Positions 35,514 to 44,166 of a stretch of 61,601 bases of DNA are shown here, piece after piece. Numbering within the stretch: position 1 is the stretch's first letter; every line of letters starts with the position of its first letter. The notes below the pieces were generated by a model. That model was not told the DNA's origin and did no database searches. It saw nothing but the letters and a program-made list of their open reading frames with translations. The translations under genes and the position numbers were made by a program. The DNA comes from JAGRMG01 sp047975215 (lineage in GTDB: Bacteria; Pseudomonadota; Alphaproteobacteria; Rhodobacterales; Rhodobacteraceae), in assembly GCA_047975215.1 (NCBI GenBank), contig JBKEDD010000010.1:1-61601 (forward strand). Reading direction: 5' to 3'.

Positions 35514-36104
35514 CTACTCCGCACCTTCACCTGTGTAAACATTAATATCGAACACCGCGCGTCGCAGCGCTTCGGCATGCACCATGCAGTCGTCGATGGG
35601 GTTGTGCGCAATATACGGCCCCTCCTTGAAGATCTCGCTCTTGTCGATCCCGGCACCGGAAATGACGGTGCGACTGTCCCGCTCCTGCCAGAATTTCCAG
35701 CCCAGGTCGGTCATGTTGTAGCTACGGGCCATATCCATCAGGATAGGGAAGTCGAAGCTGGCTCCCTGTGCCCACACATAGTCCGGCTTATTGAAATCGA
35801 TGAACACCGACAGCTTGAGGAGCGCCGAGGCCGGGTCAAACTCATCTTTCAGCGGCGCGGATACCAACTGCCGTGCGGCCGCGTCTTGTCGCTTCCACCA
35901 CGCAATGGTGTCCTTAGACGTCGTCCGGCCTTGGAACAGCTGCGGCCGCGTCGAGAGGTGCAGCTCCAGCTGGTCTTGTACCAACAGCTGTTCGGCGTCC
36001 ATACTGAAGGCGATGGCAGCGACAGACAGAACCACTGTCGACGGCGCCGTGTCCAGGGTCTCGATATCCAGCATCACATGCTTGGCGTTGCGGTAGTTTT
36101 TCAT
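35514..36104 (-). CDS. DnaQ-like 3'-5' exonuclease
   Basis: The product has 196 residues. MLDIETLDT (D12, E14) is exonuclease motif I, VWAQGASFDFPIL gives the middle Asp, and HNPIDDCMVHAEAL gives the final His/Asp pair of the DEDDh type. It is most like the Rv2179c/exodeoxyribonuclease VIII class. It would degrade host nucleic acid or trim recombination or replication ends. It is the last gene of the early operon and overlaps its neighbour by ATGA. Confidence 0.8.
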   Translation of the reverse strand: MKNYRNAKHVMLDIETLDTAPSTVVLSVAAIAFSMDAEQLLVQDQLELHLSTRPQLFQGRTTSKDTIAWWKRQDAAARQLVSAPLKDEFDPASALLKLSVFIDFNKPDYVWAQGASFDFPILMDMARSYNMTDLGWKFWQERDSRTVISGAGIDKSEIFKEGPYIAHNPIDDCMVHAEALRRAVFDINVYTGEGAE

Positions 36105-36388
36105 TCGGTTTCTCTTTTGTTGGTGGCGTTCTCATAGAGCTCGACCATAGACTCGAGCTCGAGGCGATTCTCCCGCTGATCGGCGGTCTCGATGAACCGC
36201 TTGGCGACGATGTCGAGGGCTTTGACGTCAAACCCCTGGGCCTTCATCTCTTGCCGGTCCTCCTTGCGGAGATCCATGACCTCCTTTTTCTGTTCGGCAA
36301 GGTCGTTCAGCTGTTCCTGCTGTTCCCGATACCGGTCGAGATAATCATCCAGCAGGATGTGGGCGTCGTTGCGGATTGGTTCGGCCAT
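36101..36388 (-). CDS. GapR-like (DUF2312) DNA-binding protein
   Basis: The 95-residue product is all helical. The central GFDVKALDIVAKRF and the following ADQRENRLELESMVELYEN resemble the conserved core of GapR, the alphaproteobacterial protein that clamps overtwisted DNA and helps topoisomerases. A phage copy could help replication forks or alter host chromatin. It supports an alphaproteobacterial host. Overlaps on both sides are ATGA. Confidence 0.68.
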   Translation of the reverse strand: MAEPIRNDAHILLDDYLDRYREQQEQLNDLAEQKKEVMDLRKEDRQEMKAQGFDVKALDIVAKRFIETADQRENRLELESMVELYENATNKRETE

Positions 36389-36786
36389 CAGTATTTCTTA
36401 CCCCCCTTCCCACGGGTCTCCAGCTTGTGGTCCGCCCGTTCTTTGTTGAACCGGTTCTTCTCGATGACCGCGGCGGCGACGTCGAGCCCTAACGCCGCCG
36501 CAGTATCGAGGATTCTGATAATGCAGTCAGCGAACTCGACCTCACGGCCGTCACGATGCGGCAGTTTGTCGTCCTTCAGCCCCTTGCGGTCGGCCTCGAG
36601 TGCTTCGGACAACTCGCTGTGCATAAGCGCGACGACTTCACCGAAATTGCGCTTGATATCACCGCCAGTCTTCGGGTCTTTATACCAGCCCGCCTCATTC
36701 GCAGTGCGGTACGCCAGCTTCTGGGCTACCCGCAGGCCGGACAAGGCCTGGATCTCTTCTTCGGTTAGGTTGGGGATTATGGTCAT
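36388..36786 (-). CDS. MazG-like nucleotide pyrophosphohydrolase
   Basis: The product has 132 residues. The metal-binding signature is present: SELSEALEADR (ExxE part) and EFADCIIRILD (ExxD part), separated by a basic loop. MazG-type enzymes hydrolyse NTPs, dNTPs or (p)ppGpp-like nucleotides; many phages carry one to adjust the pool or starvation signalling. Start overlaps the primase-helicase stop. Confidence 0.8.
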   Translation of the reverse strand: MTIIPNLTEEEIQALSGLRVAQKLAYRTANEAGWYKDPKTGGDIKRNFGEVVALMHSELSEALEADRKGLKDDKLPHRDGREVEFADCIIRILDTAAALGLDVAAAVIEKNRFNKERADHKLETRGKGGKKY

Positions 36787-39700
36787 AGATACTCCGGTGG
36801 TTGGCCTATAGCGTAGGGCGTCCGCAAATCGAACCGCACGCTCAAGGTTCTGGTGGCAGGGAGGCTATCGCCGCCGACCGTCGACACCGTCATCGGCATG
36901 GACGGCAGGGGCGACCCCTTCGAAAGTTGGATTCGTTCCTTCTGATCCAGCAACGACCCGTCGTCCTTCAGTTTGCTGAGGACGTAAGTGAATTCCAGTG
37001 CGTTCTCCCGGCAGAAGCGGCGGAACGTCACCTCGGCCATACTACACACAGCCTCTGTCGCGCCCTCCGTCAGGCTCAGGCGGGCAACGCTGGTGCGCGG
37101 TGGGGTGTGACTGATCTTACTGTCGCTGGCCGAGGCGGGCTTGCCGTCCCGGCTGAGTGGTGGCAGGGCGGCGTAGCCGTTGATCTCGACCGGTGTGCCG
37201 TCGGCGTTACGGATTGTCTCGATGGAGACCGCCGCCTGGTTGACGTAGAGGAAGTCGCGAACGTAGTTGCTGGGGTCGACAGCCGAGCGCTCTTTCAGGC
37301 TCGCCGCGGCGACAACCAGCTGGTTCAGCACGTCGTCAAGGAATCCCTGTGCCATGTCCCAATACCCTAGCCTCTCTCCGATCCGGCCGGCGGCGATGGC
37401 CACAGCCACGACAGCCCGCCAGATGCGGAACGCATCGCCTGATTTCGCTGCCAGCAACGTGTCGCTGCCCTGCAGTTTAACATCGATTGCCTGAACTTCA
37501 CGCTGCACCTCTTCGTAGTTGTCGAGGACGTGCTTGATGAAGTGAACGCCGATCAACCCGTGGTGCTTGTGGCTCGGTACCAGGACGTCAGCCATGAACT
37601 GCCGCGTTCCGTGCCGGTAGAATACCTCGCCCTTGGTGGCTGCCGTGCTCAGGTCGATGGCGCGCATGCGCTGGGCTTCAGCCGTGAAGCTCTGCGTGCG
37701 GATGATCTCGGTGACGTCCTTGTTGGCGCTGGCGATGGCGATGGTCTGCCATCGGTTGCGGGTGCGAAGCCGGTTCGCCGACCCCTCGAGGCGGTTGTTC
37801 TCCCCGCCCTGCGATATCTGCAGGAGCGTCGTCGCCATGTCGTCGTCCTTCATCAACGTGGTCTCGTCGATGAACGCCGGTAGGTTCGACACCACCCCGA
37901 TCATATGCATGATCGACTTCTGCGTGTCGGTCCCGGAGGCAAGCAGGCGGCCGGGCTTGGCAGACCCGAAGAAGCTGTTGCAGTAGCTCATCGCCGCTGA
38001 TTTACCGGAGCCGGTGGTGCCGGATATCAACACCAATGCGCCCTCGACATTCGTCATATGCAGGAGCGGCGCACCGAGTGCGCAGAGCATCAGGAACCGG
38101 AGTGGGAACAGCCCGTGCTGCATCGCCTTGCGCGTCAGTTTCACCGCTTCGTTCAGGCTACCGCTCTGTTCGACCTTGTCATTCATGTCGTAGGCGCCCG
38201 TGTCCTGCTCCACCAGCAGCGTCTTGCCCCCCGGCATGTACCTCCGGTCCCCGACAATGAACGCCCTCTCCTCGGGCTTCTCCGGGCTTCTCCAGCCGAA
38301 TCGGGTTTCCTTCTCGAACGCGCGTGAGGTCTCGATCATGTTGATCCGCTTCCGCACATAGTTGTGGAGGATGCGGAACTGCGCGGTGCGGGAGTCCGTC
38401 GCCTCGATGTCGAGGCCGTATGTGTTGAGTGCGGCGAGGAACGTACCAGCTCCGGCGTTCAGCTCGTTGGCCGGCACGGTGACGAACCGGGCTTCCCAGC
38501 CGTCCTCTTTCTTCCAGACCTGTACGATGCGGGCGCCGAACACCATACCGACATTGCCGAGATCCCGCTCAGAGATCCGGCTCTCGATCCAGAACGGGCG
38601 ACGGGCGACGAGGCGGTTCTCATAACCGACCTGACCCTTGCCGAGGTCGACCTCGACCACGGCGTACATGCGCCCGTTATCCTCGTCGATGAACAGACCG
38701 GGCCGGTCCTGTGGTTCCTTGAACATCACCTTCGGCACCTTCAGGCCGAGCAGCTCTATCGGGGCGAATTTTCCCTGCTGCCGGGACCGGCGGGACCGGT
38801 CAAGCGCCTTGACCTCTTCGTCCAGTGTGGCGGGCAGGGTCGGGCCGGTGTCCATCGCGTCGATGAACTCGGTCTGCAGCGCGGCTGGCTTGCCGTTCTC
38901 GCCCTGGGCGATGAACAGCGGACAGGACCGGCAGGCTTCAATGTTAAGCCCGGCCCAGCTCCGCAGTTGCGCGCAGCTCGGCGAAGCAAAGCTGGTGCTG
39001 ACGGCGTCGTTGAACTTCGCTTCCGCCACATCGGCATTGTAACCCTTGTGGTTCTCCGAGAATTTGTCGAACGCCTCACGGCCAACGTCTTTATCCTCGG
39101 CCCGTGCCATGATGCGGGCGACACCTTGCCATGCCTCATAGCTCTGCTTGCCGGAGCGGGCCATGGCCGCCATCGGGGCGCACTGTTCCAGCAGCTCCAG
39201 CGGGCGGGGGACCGTCGTATTTTCTGTCTTGTCGGTGCTGAGCGTGGAGCCGACCCGATCAATGACGCCGTTGCGCTTCGGCAGGTTGGCTTTTGGCAGG
39301 CGATCCGGAATGACAACGCCGGTGCCGACAGAGGGAGCGAAAGCGCTCAGCTTGTAGGTTTCTTCCGTCCCGACATGCTTGCCGTCCACGGTATAGAAGT
39401 CGCAGATCGTGCCGGACTTCGAGTTCATCGACCCGACCAGCCGGAGGTACCCGGCGAGGTCGGCCCAGCGCGTGGTGTCCGGCGCGAGCTTCGGGTCGGC
39501 AGCCATGATCGCCTGCTTGAACAGCGTGGCGACAGCCTTCCATTGTTCCGGCTTGGCGTCGGCATCCAACGCCCAGTATATGTGGAGCCCCCGCCCGCTG
39601 TTGACGACGTAGCTGGGGGCCGGAAACCCAAGGCGGTCCGTGACAGACAGCAACGCCAGCAACGCCTCGACGTGGGTTTCGTAGGAGGGTTTGTCCTCGT

Positions 39701-39953
39701 GGTTCAGGTCGACGTCCAGCACGATGCACCGCTTTGCGACGCAGTTCGCGGCGAGCCGCTTCCGTGGGGTGTAGCGCGCCGGTGTGAAATAGACGTCGTT
39801 GCCGGCCATGATGAGCGGCACAGCCGCAGACACCATAGCCTGCATATCGGCGCAGAACCTGGTGCTGCGCGGGCCTCCCTTACCGTAACCGAGGGCGATA
39901 GATCCCCCGGCTTCCGGCAAGACATGGCCTAAGAAGGCGACGAGATCCGGCAT
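36783..39953 (-). CDS. Primase-polymerase fused to a DUF927-type helicase
   Basis: The product has 1056 residues. The N-terminal third is an archaeo-eukaryotic primase: VLDVD (D80, D82) and NSGRGLHIYW (S119, H124) with a later LAGYLRLVGSMN. A PriCT-like spacer (about 285-345) ends in a Cys trio. The C-terminal half has Walker A GTTGSGKS near residue 645, an FIDETT Walker B, and sensor-like IAIASANKD, as in DUF927 helicases. It likely primes and unwinds at the phage origin. ATG overlaps nothing; it lies 7 bases after the preceding gene. Confidence 0.85.
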   Translation of the reverse strand: MPDLVAFLGHVLPEAGGSIALGYGKGGPRSTRFCADMQAMVSAAVPLIMAGNDVYFTPARYTPRKRLAANCVAKRCIVLDVDLNHEDKPSYETHVEALLALLSVTDRLGFPAPSYVVNSGRGLHIYWALDADAKPEQWKAVATLFKQAIMAADPKLAPDTTRWADLAGYLRLVGSMNSKSGTICDFYTVDGKHVGTEETYKLSAFAPSVGTGVVIPDRLPKANLPKRNGVIDRVGSTLSTDKTENTTVPRPLELLEQCAPMAAMARSGKQSYEAWQGVARIMARAEDKDVGREAFDKFSENHKGYNADVAEAKFNDAVSTSFASPSCAQLRSWAGLNIEACRSCPLFIAQGENGKPAALQTEFIDAMDTGPTLPATLDEEVKALDRSRRSRQQGKFAPIELLGLKVPKVMFKEPQDRPGLFIDEDNGRMYAVVEVDLGKGQVGYENRLVARRPFWIESRISERDLGNVGMVFGARIVQVWKKEDGWEARFVTVPANELNAGAGTFLAALNTYGLDIEATDSRTAQFRILHNYVRKRINMIETSRAFEKETRFGWRSPEKPEERAFIVGDRRYMPGGKTLLVEQDTGAYDMNDKVEQSGSLNEAVKLTRKAMQHGLFPLRFLMLCALGAPLLHMTNVEGALVLISGTTGSGKSAAMSYCNSFFGSAKPGRLLASGTDTQKSIMHMIGVVSNLPAFIDETTLMKDDDMATTLLQISQGGENNRLEGSANRLRTRNRWQTIAIASANKDVTEIIRTQSFTAEAQRMRAIDLSTAATKGEVFYRHGTRQFMADVLVPSHKHHGLIGVHFIKHVLDNYEEVQREVQAIDVKLQGSDTLLAAKSGDAFRIWRAVVAVAIAAGRIGERLGYWDMAQGFLDDVLNQLVVAAASLKERSAVDPSNYVRDFLYVNQAAVSIETIRNADGTPVEINGYAALPPLSRDGKPASASDSKISHTPPRTSVARLSLTEGATEAVCSMAEVTFRRFCRENALEFTYVLSKLKDDGSLLDQKERIQLSKGSPLPSMPMTVSTVGGDSLPATRTLSVRFDLRTPYAIGQPPEYL

Positions 39954-39959
39954 CGCGGA

Positions 39960-41213
39960 TCAGTCCGCAATGCCGAGCTCGGCAAGCTTTGCCTTAAGGG
40001 CGTCGGCGGGCGAGATCTCGCCCCCTGCGGGAGCCTCTTCCTCGGCTGCTTTCTGCTCTTCGACAACCTCGGCGTCCTCGATCTCGGCCTCGGCTGCTTT
40101 CTTGGCGGCCGCTTTCTTTTTGCGGGCGGCCTCGAGCTTAGCGAGGAGAGCAGCTTCCTCGTCATCCTCATCGCCCTCACCTCCGGCATTCTCTTCGGCC
40201 TCAGCTTTGGCCTTCGCTTCCGCCTTGGCCTCAGCTTTGGCCTTCGCTTCCGCCTTGGCCTTGGCCTCAGCTTCTTTCTTCGCCTTCAGCTCATCGTCAC
40301 GCTTTTTCTTCTCGGCCTTGGCGACTGCGGCTTTCTTGGCCTTGGCGGCATCGAGTTGACGTTGAAGCTCGGCCTCCTCGTCATCCTCATCGCCGTCACC
40401 CTCATCGGGTTTGGTCTGGTCCGGGAGCGCAGTGCTCTTACGAGGGGTGTCACCATCGACGTTCTCATTCGGAGCGCCGGCGTCACCGGTGATGTCGAGA
40501 GACAGCAGACGTGCGGCTTCAGTCTTGCCGAGCTCCTCGTACAGCGTCGCCGCCGTGGTGACTTCTTCCTCAGATGCCGCTTCGACAGGACGGAACCGCA
40601 ACACTGGCACCGACTCTTCCTCGTCGAACGACATCTCGGTGACGATCTGCATCGGGTCGGCGCCGTTCTCGTCGATCAATTGGGCGTATTTCTGGTAGTT
40701 GAGATAGCCCTCCTCCTGCTCGCTCTTGAAGATCGAGAGCGCCTTCAGGTCGATGGAGTAGAGCCGCTTGTCATCACCCAACACCTTGACCAGCAAACGC
40801 CGCATCATCGAACAGGCACGGCCGCGCCCGTTCTGCCCTGACCCGATGATGTTCTGCGGGCAGGCGGCACAAGTCTTGCACTGCGGCTCGGCCGCATTCT
40901 TGTGTGGCTCCTTTCCGTCATCGGAAAAACAGACCGGTTTCTCATGGGAATCCGAGGCGCTGTCATAGGCGCCATCGAAATACAGGCGCTGGATTGCCGG
41001 GGCCCAGTCGACGATCAGCACTTGCAGCTCGTCGGCTTTCAAGGCCGGACCCTTGATGCCGTTGATAATCGGCCTGAACCGGCGCCCGGCGAGGTTGATC
41101 CTCGCATAATTCCGGGATTCGATCCCCTCCGACATCTTGCTGTCGCGCTTGACCGGCGATCCAGGCAGACCCTTGGCCTTGTCGAAGATCGAGAGTGAAG
41201 TTCCTTTTGCCAT
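39960..41213 (-). CDS. Putative single-stranded DNA-binding protein with Lys/Ala-Glu tail
   Basis: The product has 417 residues. The N-terminal 220 residues are a compact domain with a Cys set (CKTCAACPQN...RGRACSMM, about 95-120) seen in phage ssDNA-binding proteins near polymerase genes. The rest is low complexity: two copies of a GDEDDEEA acidic block each followed by a coiled, Ala/Lys-rich stretch, and a short hydrophobic end (ALKAKLAELGIAD). The DNA carries a perfect 30-base tandem repeat here. Binding to ssDNA is inferred from context between primase and nucleases. Confidence 0.55.
   Translation of the reverse strand: MAKGTSLSIFDKAKGLPGSPVKRDSKMSEGIESRNYARINLAGRRFRPIINGIKGPALKADELQVLIVDWAPAIQRLYFDGAYDSASDSHEKPVCFSDDGKEPHKNAAEPQCKTCAACPQNIIGSGQNGRGRACSMMRRLLVKVLGDDKRLYSIDLKALSIFKSEQEEGYLNYQKYAQLIDENGADPMQIVTEMSFDEEESVPVLRFRPVEAASEEEVTTAATLYEELGKTEAARLLSLDITGDAGAPNENVDGDTPRKSTALPDQTKPDEGDGDEDDEEAELQRQLDAAKAKKAAVAKAEKKKRDDELKAKKEAEAKAKAEAKAKAEAKAEAKAKAEAEENAGGEGDEDDEEAALLAKLEAARKKKAAAKKAAEAEIEDAEVVEEQKAAEEEAPAGGEISPADALKAKLAELGIAD
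40201..40260. repeat. Perfect 30-bp tandem duplication within the coding region
   Basis: Bases 40201-40230 and 40231-40260 are identical. On the minus strand each encodes ten residues of the AKAEAKAKAE type, inside the coiled Lys/Ala/Glu tail of the putative ssDNA-binding protein. Being in frame, it is a slippage-prone site that could change tail length between isolates. Confidence 0.9.
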
Positions 41214-41227
41214 TGCGTGTTCTCCTG

Positions 41228-41611
41228 CTAGGCTTTCGTGATCGAAACTTTGTTGATGTTGACGGGGGCGATGCCTTCCGGCATGTCGTTGCCCTCGTCG
41301 AGATATTGCCGGAACCGGGTGGACGACAGCCGCTTCTGGTAGAAGCCGAAGTCGTCATGCTCCTTCGCCAGCGCCTCGACGACCGACCAGTCCTTGACGT
41401 GGTAGTTCGTCTGCGTCGAGATCGTGGCTGTGCCAGCCGCCGTCCGTGCACTCTTGATCCCGGCCACGTTCAGTGCGGCCATGATCTGCTCATCCAGATC
41501 CTCCTGGATCCGGTCGAGCTCTCGCTTCTTCGCTTCATATTGGGTGGTGAGCTCGGATTTTTTGTCGGTAACCATCCGACGCATCCGCACCAGTTCTTCC
41601 ATATCCGCCAT
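41228..41611 (-). CDS. Replication-region protein of unknown function
   Basis: The product has 127 residues. An N-terminal coiled coil (MRRMVTDKKSELTTQYEAKKRELDRIQEDL) is followed by a beta segment (SARTAAGTATISTQTNYHV) and a small helical domain (FGFYQKRLSSTRFRQYLDEG). Phages often have a similar gene next to the ssDNA-binding protein. RBS TTGGAGG lies upstream. Confidence 0.65.
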   Translation of the reverse strand: MADMEELVRMRRMVTDKKSELTTQYEAKKRELDRIQEDLDEQIMAALNVAGIKSARTAAGTATISTQTNYHVKDWSVVEALAKEHDDFGFYQKRLSSTRFRQYLDEGNDMPEGIAPVNINKVSITKA

Positions 41612-41635
41612 TTCAAACCTCCAAGGGTGGCTAGA

Positions 41636-42010
41636 TTACGATTGATCAGGGCTCTGTGGCAAGCCGCCATATGTCGCGCCCTCACTGCAAGGGGGCGCGA
41701 CATATGGGGGCGCAGCCGCAGCTCTCCGTTTTTGGTTTGTCCTGTGCGTGACCATCTCGAGGTGGTCGGGGTTCACGCAGGCCCGGTTCCTGCAGACGTG
41801 GTCGATCTGCTTCTTGCCGGGAATGTAGCCGTGGACGTGGGTGTAAACGACCCTGTGCACGGCGACTGTCTGCCCGTCGAGGCTCATGCGGGGATAGCCC
41901 CCGCCCCGGCCGTTGCCGGAGAACGGTCCCTGCCACTCCCAGCACCCATTCGTCAGGATCACGGTCCGATCTATGATCCGATCCATTATCTCGCCACGCC
42001 GGTTGCTCAT
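41636..42010 (-). CDS. HNH endonuclease (free-standing)
   Basis: The product has 124 residues. It has the HNH core HRVVYTHVHGYIPGKKQIDHVC then NRACVNPDHLEMVTHRTN (residues about 50-90), as in phage homing-type endonucleases. It is inserted between the helicase and the coiled-coil gene, starting in ATGA. The last 20 residues are encoded partly by a perfect inverted repeat at 41667-41707, so the C-terminus may be a tail added by that element. Confidence 0.85.
   Translation of the reverse strand: MSNRRGEIMDRIIDRTVILTNGCWEWQGPFSGNGRGGGYPRMSLDGQTVAVHRVVYTHVHGYIPGKKQIDHVCRNRACVNPDHLEMVTHRTNQKRRAAAAPPYVAPPCSEGATYGGLPQSPDQS
41667..41707. repeat. 15-bp perfect inverted repeat at the end of the HNH gene
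   Basis: CCATATGTCGCGCCC (41667-41681) and its exact complement (41693-41707) flank an 11-base spacer. The hairpin lies inside the 3' coding end of the HNH gene and lacks a T run. It could be a weak terminator, an mRNA end protector, or a cleavage or insertion scar. Confidence 0.75.
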
Positions 42011-43572
42011 TCCACCAGGTCCTCCACGATATCAAGCACGCTGTCCTGCACTTTGGCGCGCCCTTCGAGCCGCTCGAATACCCGGCGCTCCTCGGGTGTC
42101 GCCACAATACGGGCGATGGTTACGGTTCGCTTCTGGCCGGGGCGATGCGGACGGTCGTTCGCCTGCTCGAACAATTCGTTCGACATCACCGGCGTAAACC
42201 AGACCACGAGGTCGGCCGCGGTCAGTGTGATGCCGTGAGCCATGGTGCCGGGATGTGCGACGATGACGTCGAGTTCATCCGTCTCCTGGAATTTTCGGAA
42301 GATGTCCGTCCGCGCACCGAGCGCGGTACCGCCATAGACCATACCGACCCGGTAGCCGTCATTCTTCAGGTCGCGCATGAGACGCTTCACTGTAGCGGTG
42401 AAGATGCCGAACACCAGAGCCTTGCCCTGACCCTCGGCCAGCAGGTTCTTCAGCTCGTTATAGCGAGGCGCGCAGTCGATCAGCACCGGTTCGCTTTCCT
42501 CGGCCAGCACCACCCCAGCCGAGATCTGCAGGAATTTCCCGATCAGGACGGCGGCGTTGGCGGCGGTGATCTGTTTACCTTTGAACTCCGCCACGGCCTC
42601 GGCCTTGAGCTTCTTACGGAGCGCCGTCTGCTCCGAGGTCAGCTCAACCTCCCGCATGGTGAATACCTTCGGCGGCAGATACTTCATGACCTGCGCCTTG
42701 CTGAACCGGATCGCCGGTTGCAGCATACTCGCCACCATCGTCGAGGCGTCTGGCTTTGGCAGCCATTTGAATTCCGACACCTGGTACATGGTGCGGGTCT
42801 GGAACGCGGTCTTGCCGATCTTGAAGTTCTTGTCGACGAGCTTGATCAGCGCCCACGCGTCGAGTGGAGAGTTCGGCGTCGGCGTCCCGGTCAGCCCCCA
42901 GAATCTCGGCACAGCGTGGGCCAGTTTCAGCATGTTCTTATACCGGGTCGGCATGCCGCCACTCGACCAGGTCTTGAAGATCGACACCTCGTCGACGATG
43001 ACCAGATCGAACAGCTTCGCCAACTCCAGCGGGTCCATATCCTTCAGCCGGATCGAGTCGTGGTTCGTCACCACATACGGGCTGTCGCTCTGGATCGCCT
43101 TCTCCCGTTTCAGCTTGCTGCCATGAGCGACAGCCATACGCAACATCGGCCGAATGGTGAACAACTCCTTTTCCCACACAATGCGCAGCGTGGATAGCGG
43201 CGAGAAAATCAGCACCCGCCGCACGAGCCCCGCCTCCCGCAGCCATTCCGCGGCCCACAGAGCGCTGCTTGTTTTGCCACTACCCATCCCGCTCAGGACG
43301 AAAGCCCGTGCGCATTGGGTCAGGAAATCGGCGGTGGTGCGCTGGTGCAGGTAGGGCTGGTGAATGCCGGGGTATTTCCAATGCGCAAACACCGGGCCGG
43401 GGAGCTCAGTTTCGCAGAGGCGGTTGATGATCTTGATGTGATCCGGCGTGTACGGCACAGCGATGCGACCATTGTATTCCGGGATGAACTCCCGATCCGG
43501 CACGGCTGCGGCCGGAGCGTATGTTTCTGTGAGCGGCAGCAAGATTCTGCCGTTTTCGATGCGTGCGAGCAT
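42007..43572 (-). CDS. SNF2-type superfamily 2 helicase/ATPase
   Basis: The product has 521 residues from ATG 43572 (TTGGAGG 5 bases upstream; a TTG at 43584 lies within that RBS). Motif I is GMGSGKT (95-101), motif II DEVS near 194-197, motif III GLTGTPTPNSP, and motif VI ANDRPHRPGQKRTV is the SNF2 signature. It probably remodels DNA-protein complexes or moves DNA during phage recombination or replication. Close to VRR-NUC and HNH genes. Confidence 0.85.
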   Translation of the reverse strand: MLARIENGRILLPLTETYAPAAAVPDREFIPEYNGRIAVPYTPDHIKIINRLCETELPGPVFAHWKYPGIHQPYLHQRTTADFLTQCARAFVLSGMGSGKTSSALWAAEWLREAGLVRRVLIFSPLSTLRIVWEKELFTIRPMLRMAVAHGSKLKREKAIQSDSPYVVTNHDSIRLKDMDPLELAKLFDLVIVDEVSIFKTWSSGGMPTRYKNMLKLAHAVPRFWGLTGTPTPNSPLDAWALIKLVDKNFKIGKTAFQTRTMYQVSEFKWLPKPDASTMVASMLQPAIRFSKAQVMKYLPPKVFTMREVELTSEQTALRKKLKAEAVAEFKGKQITAANAAVLIGKFLQISAGVVLAEESEPVLIDCAPRYNELKNLLAEGQGKALVFGIFTATVKRLMRDLKNDGYRVGMVYGGTALGARTDIFRKFQETDELDVIVAHPGTMAHGITLTAADLVVWFTPVMSNELFEQANDRPHRPGQKRTVTIARIVATPEERRVFERLEGRAKVQDSVLDIVEDLVE

Positions 43573-43586
43573 GTGGGCCTCCAAGG

Positions 43587-43958
43587 TTATTGTTCGGCGT
43601 GGTGGTCCAGTATGTGCTCCAGCCGCCGCAGCGCGGTCTCCAGGTCTTCGGTATCTACGCTGAGGTAGAGATCCCGACCCTCCATGTATGGCGGGTAAAT
43701 GCGCAGGCCGGTGCGCGCGAGAACCACGCCGAGCGCGCCGGCCTGCGCGTGCCGCACCAGCTCATTGTGCTGCAGCGCCGTAGGCTCGGGATTGTCGACC
43801 TTCGTCTCGATGGGGACGTACTTACCGGCGACGTTGACGGTGTAGTCGGCCTGTCCGGACCGGCCCCGGCCCCGGCTGGTCGTGGTGTTATAGGTCCAGT
43901 TCCGCCTGTTCAGCACTTTCATCAGCGCCGCTTTCACCTTCCCCTCGGGTGTCGCCAT
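43587..43958 (-). CDS. VRR-NUC domain nuclease
   Basis: The product has 123 residues. The core GQADYTVNVAGKYVPIETKV followed by ALQHNEL is the D...ExK...Q arrangement of VRR-NUC nucleases, which cut structured DNA or flaps. Beside the SNF2 helicase it forms the common phage helicase-nuclease pair. Its 5' end overlaps the 92-residue gene by 71 bases. Confidence 0.8.
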   Translation of the reverse strand: MATPEGKVKAALMKVLNRRNWTYNTTTSRGRGRSGQADYTVNVAGKYVPIETKVDNPEPTALQHNELVRHAQAGALGVVLARTGLRIYPPYMEGRDLYLSVDTEDLETALRRLEHILDHHAEQ

Positions 43959-44166
43959 ATTTCCGCTCCAGATAAATCACCATCTTCCGCACATTGGCGT
44001 CGCTGCAACCCAGGCGCTTGGCGACGGCCGACATAACCGAGCCTTCCTCCCCCATAAGTTGGCCGAGATAGGCCAGTTTGGCCCGGTCCATCAGCTCTTT
44101 CACCGGCGGCGTGTCGCCGACATAGACCCGAACGTAGTTATCTGTGTGATTTTCCCCGGAACTCAC
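43888..44166 (-). CDS. Small HTH-like protein
   Basis: The product has 92 residues; GTG 44166 follows GGAGTGACC. Residues 45-70 (SVMSAVAKRLGCSDANVRKMVIYLERKYG) read as a helix-turn-helix with recognition helix. The C-terminus is acidic and overlaps the nuclease gene in another frame. It may be a DNA-binding regulator; it could bind the repeated half-site, but nothing shows that directly. Confidence 0.6.
   Translation of the reverse strand: MSSGENHTDNYVRVYVGDTPPVKELMDRAKLAYLGQLMGEEGSVMSAVAKRLGCSDANVRKMVIYLERKYGDTRGEGESGADESAEQAELDL

Noticed and set aside
36783..36801. Extra copy of the half-site (ATACTCCGG) before the MazG gene
   Set aside because: Only nine bases match, and they include the GGAG of the ribosome binding site, so the likeness is probably translational.
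38364..39932. Long plus-strand open frame (522 codons)
   Set aside because: It is the antisense shadow of the primase-helicase, whose AEP and Walker motifs prove the minus strand is coding.
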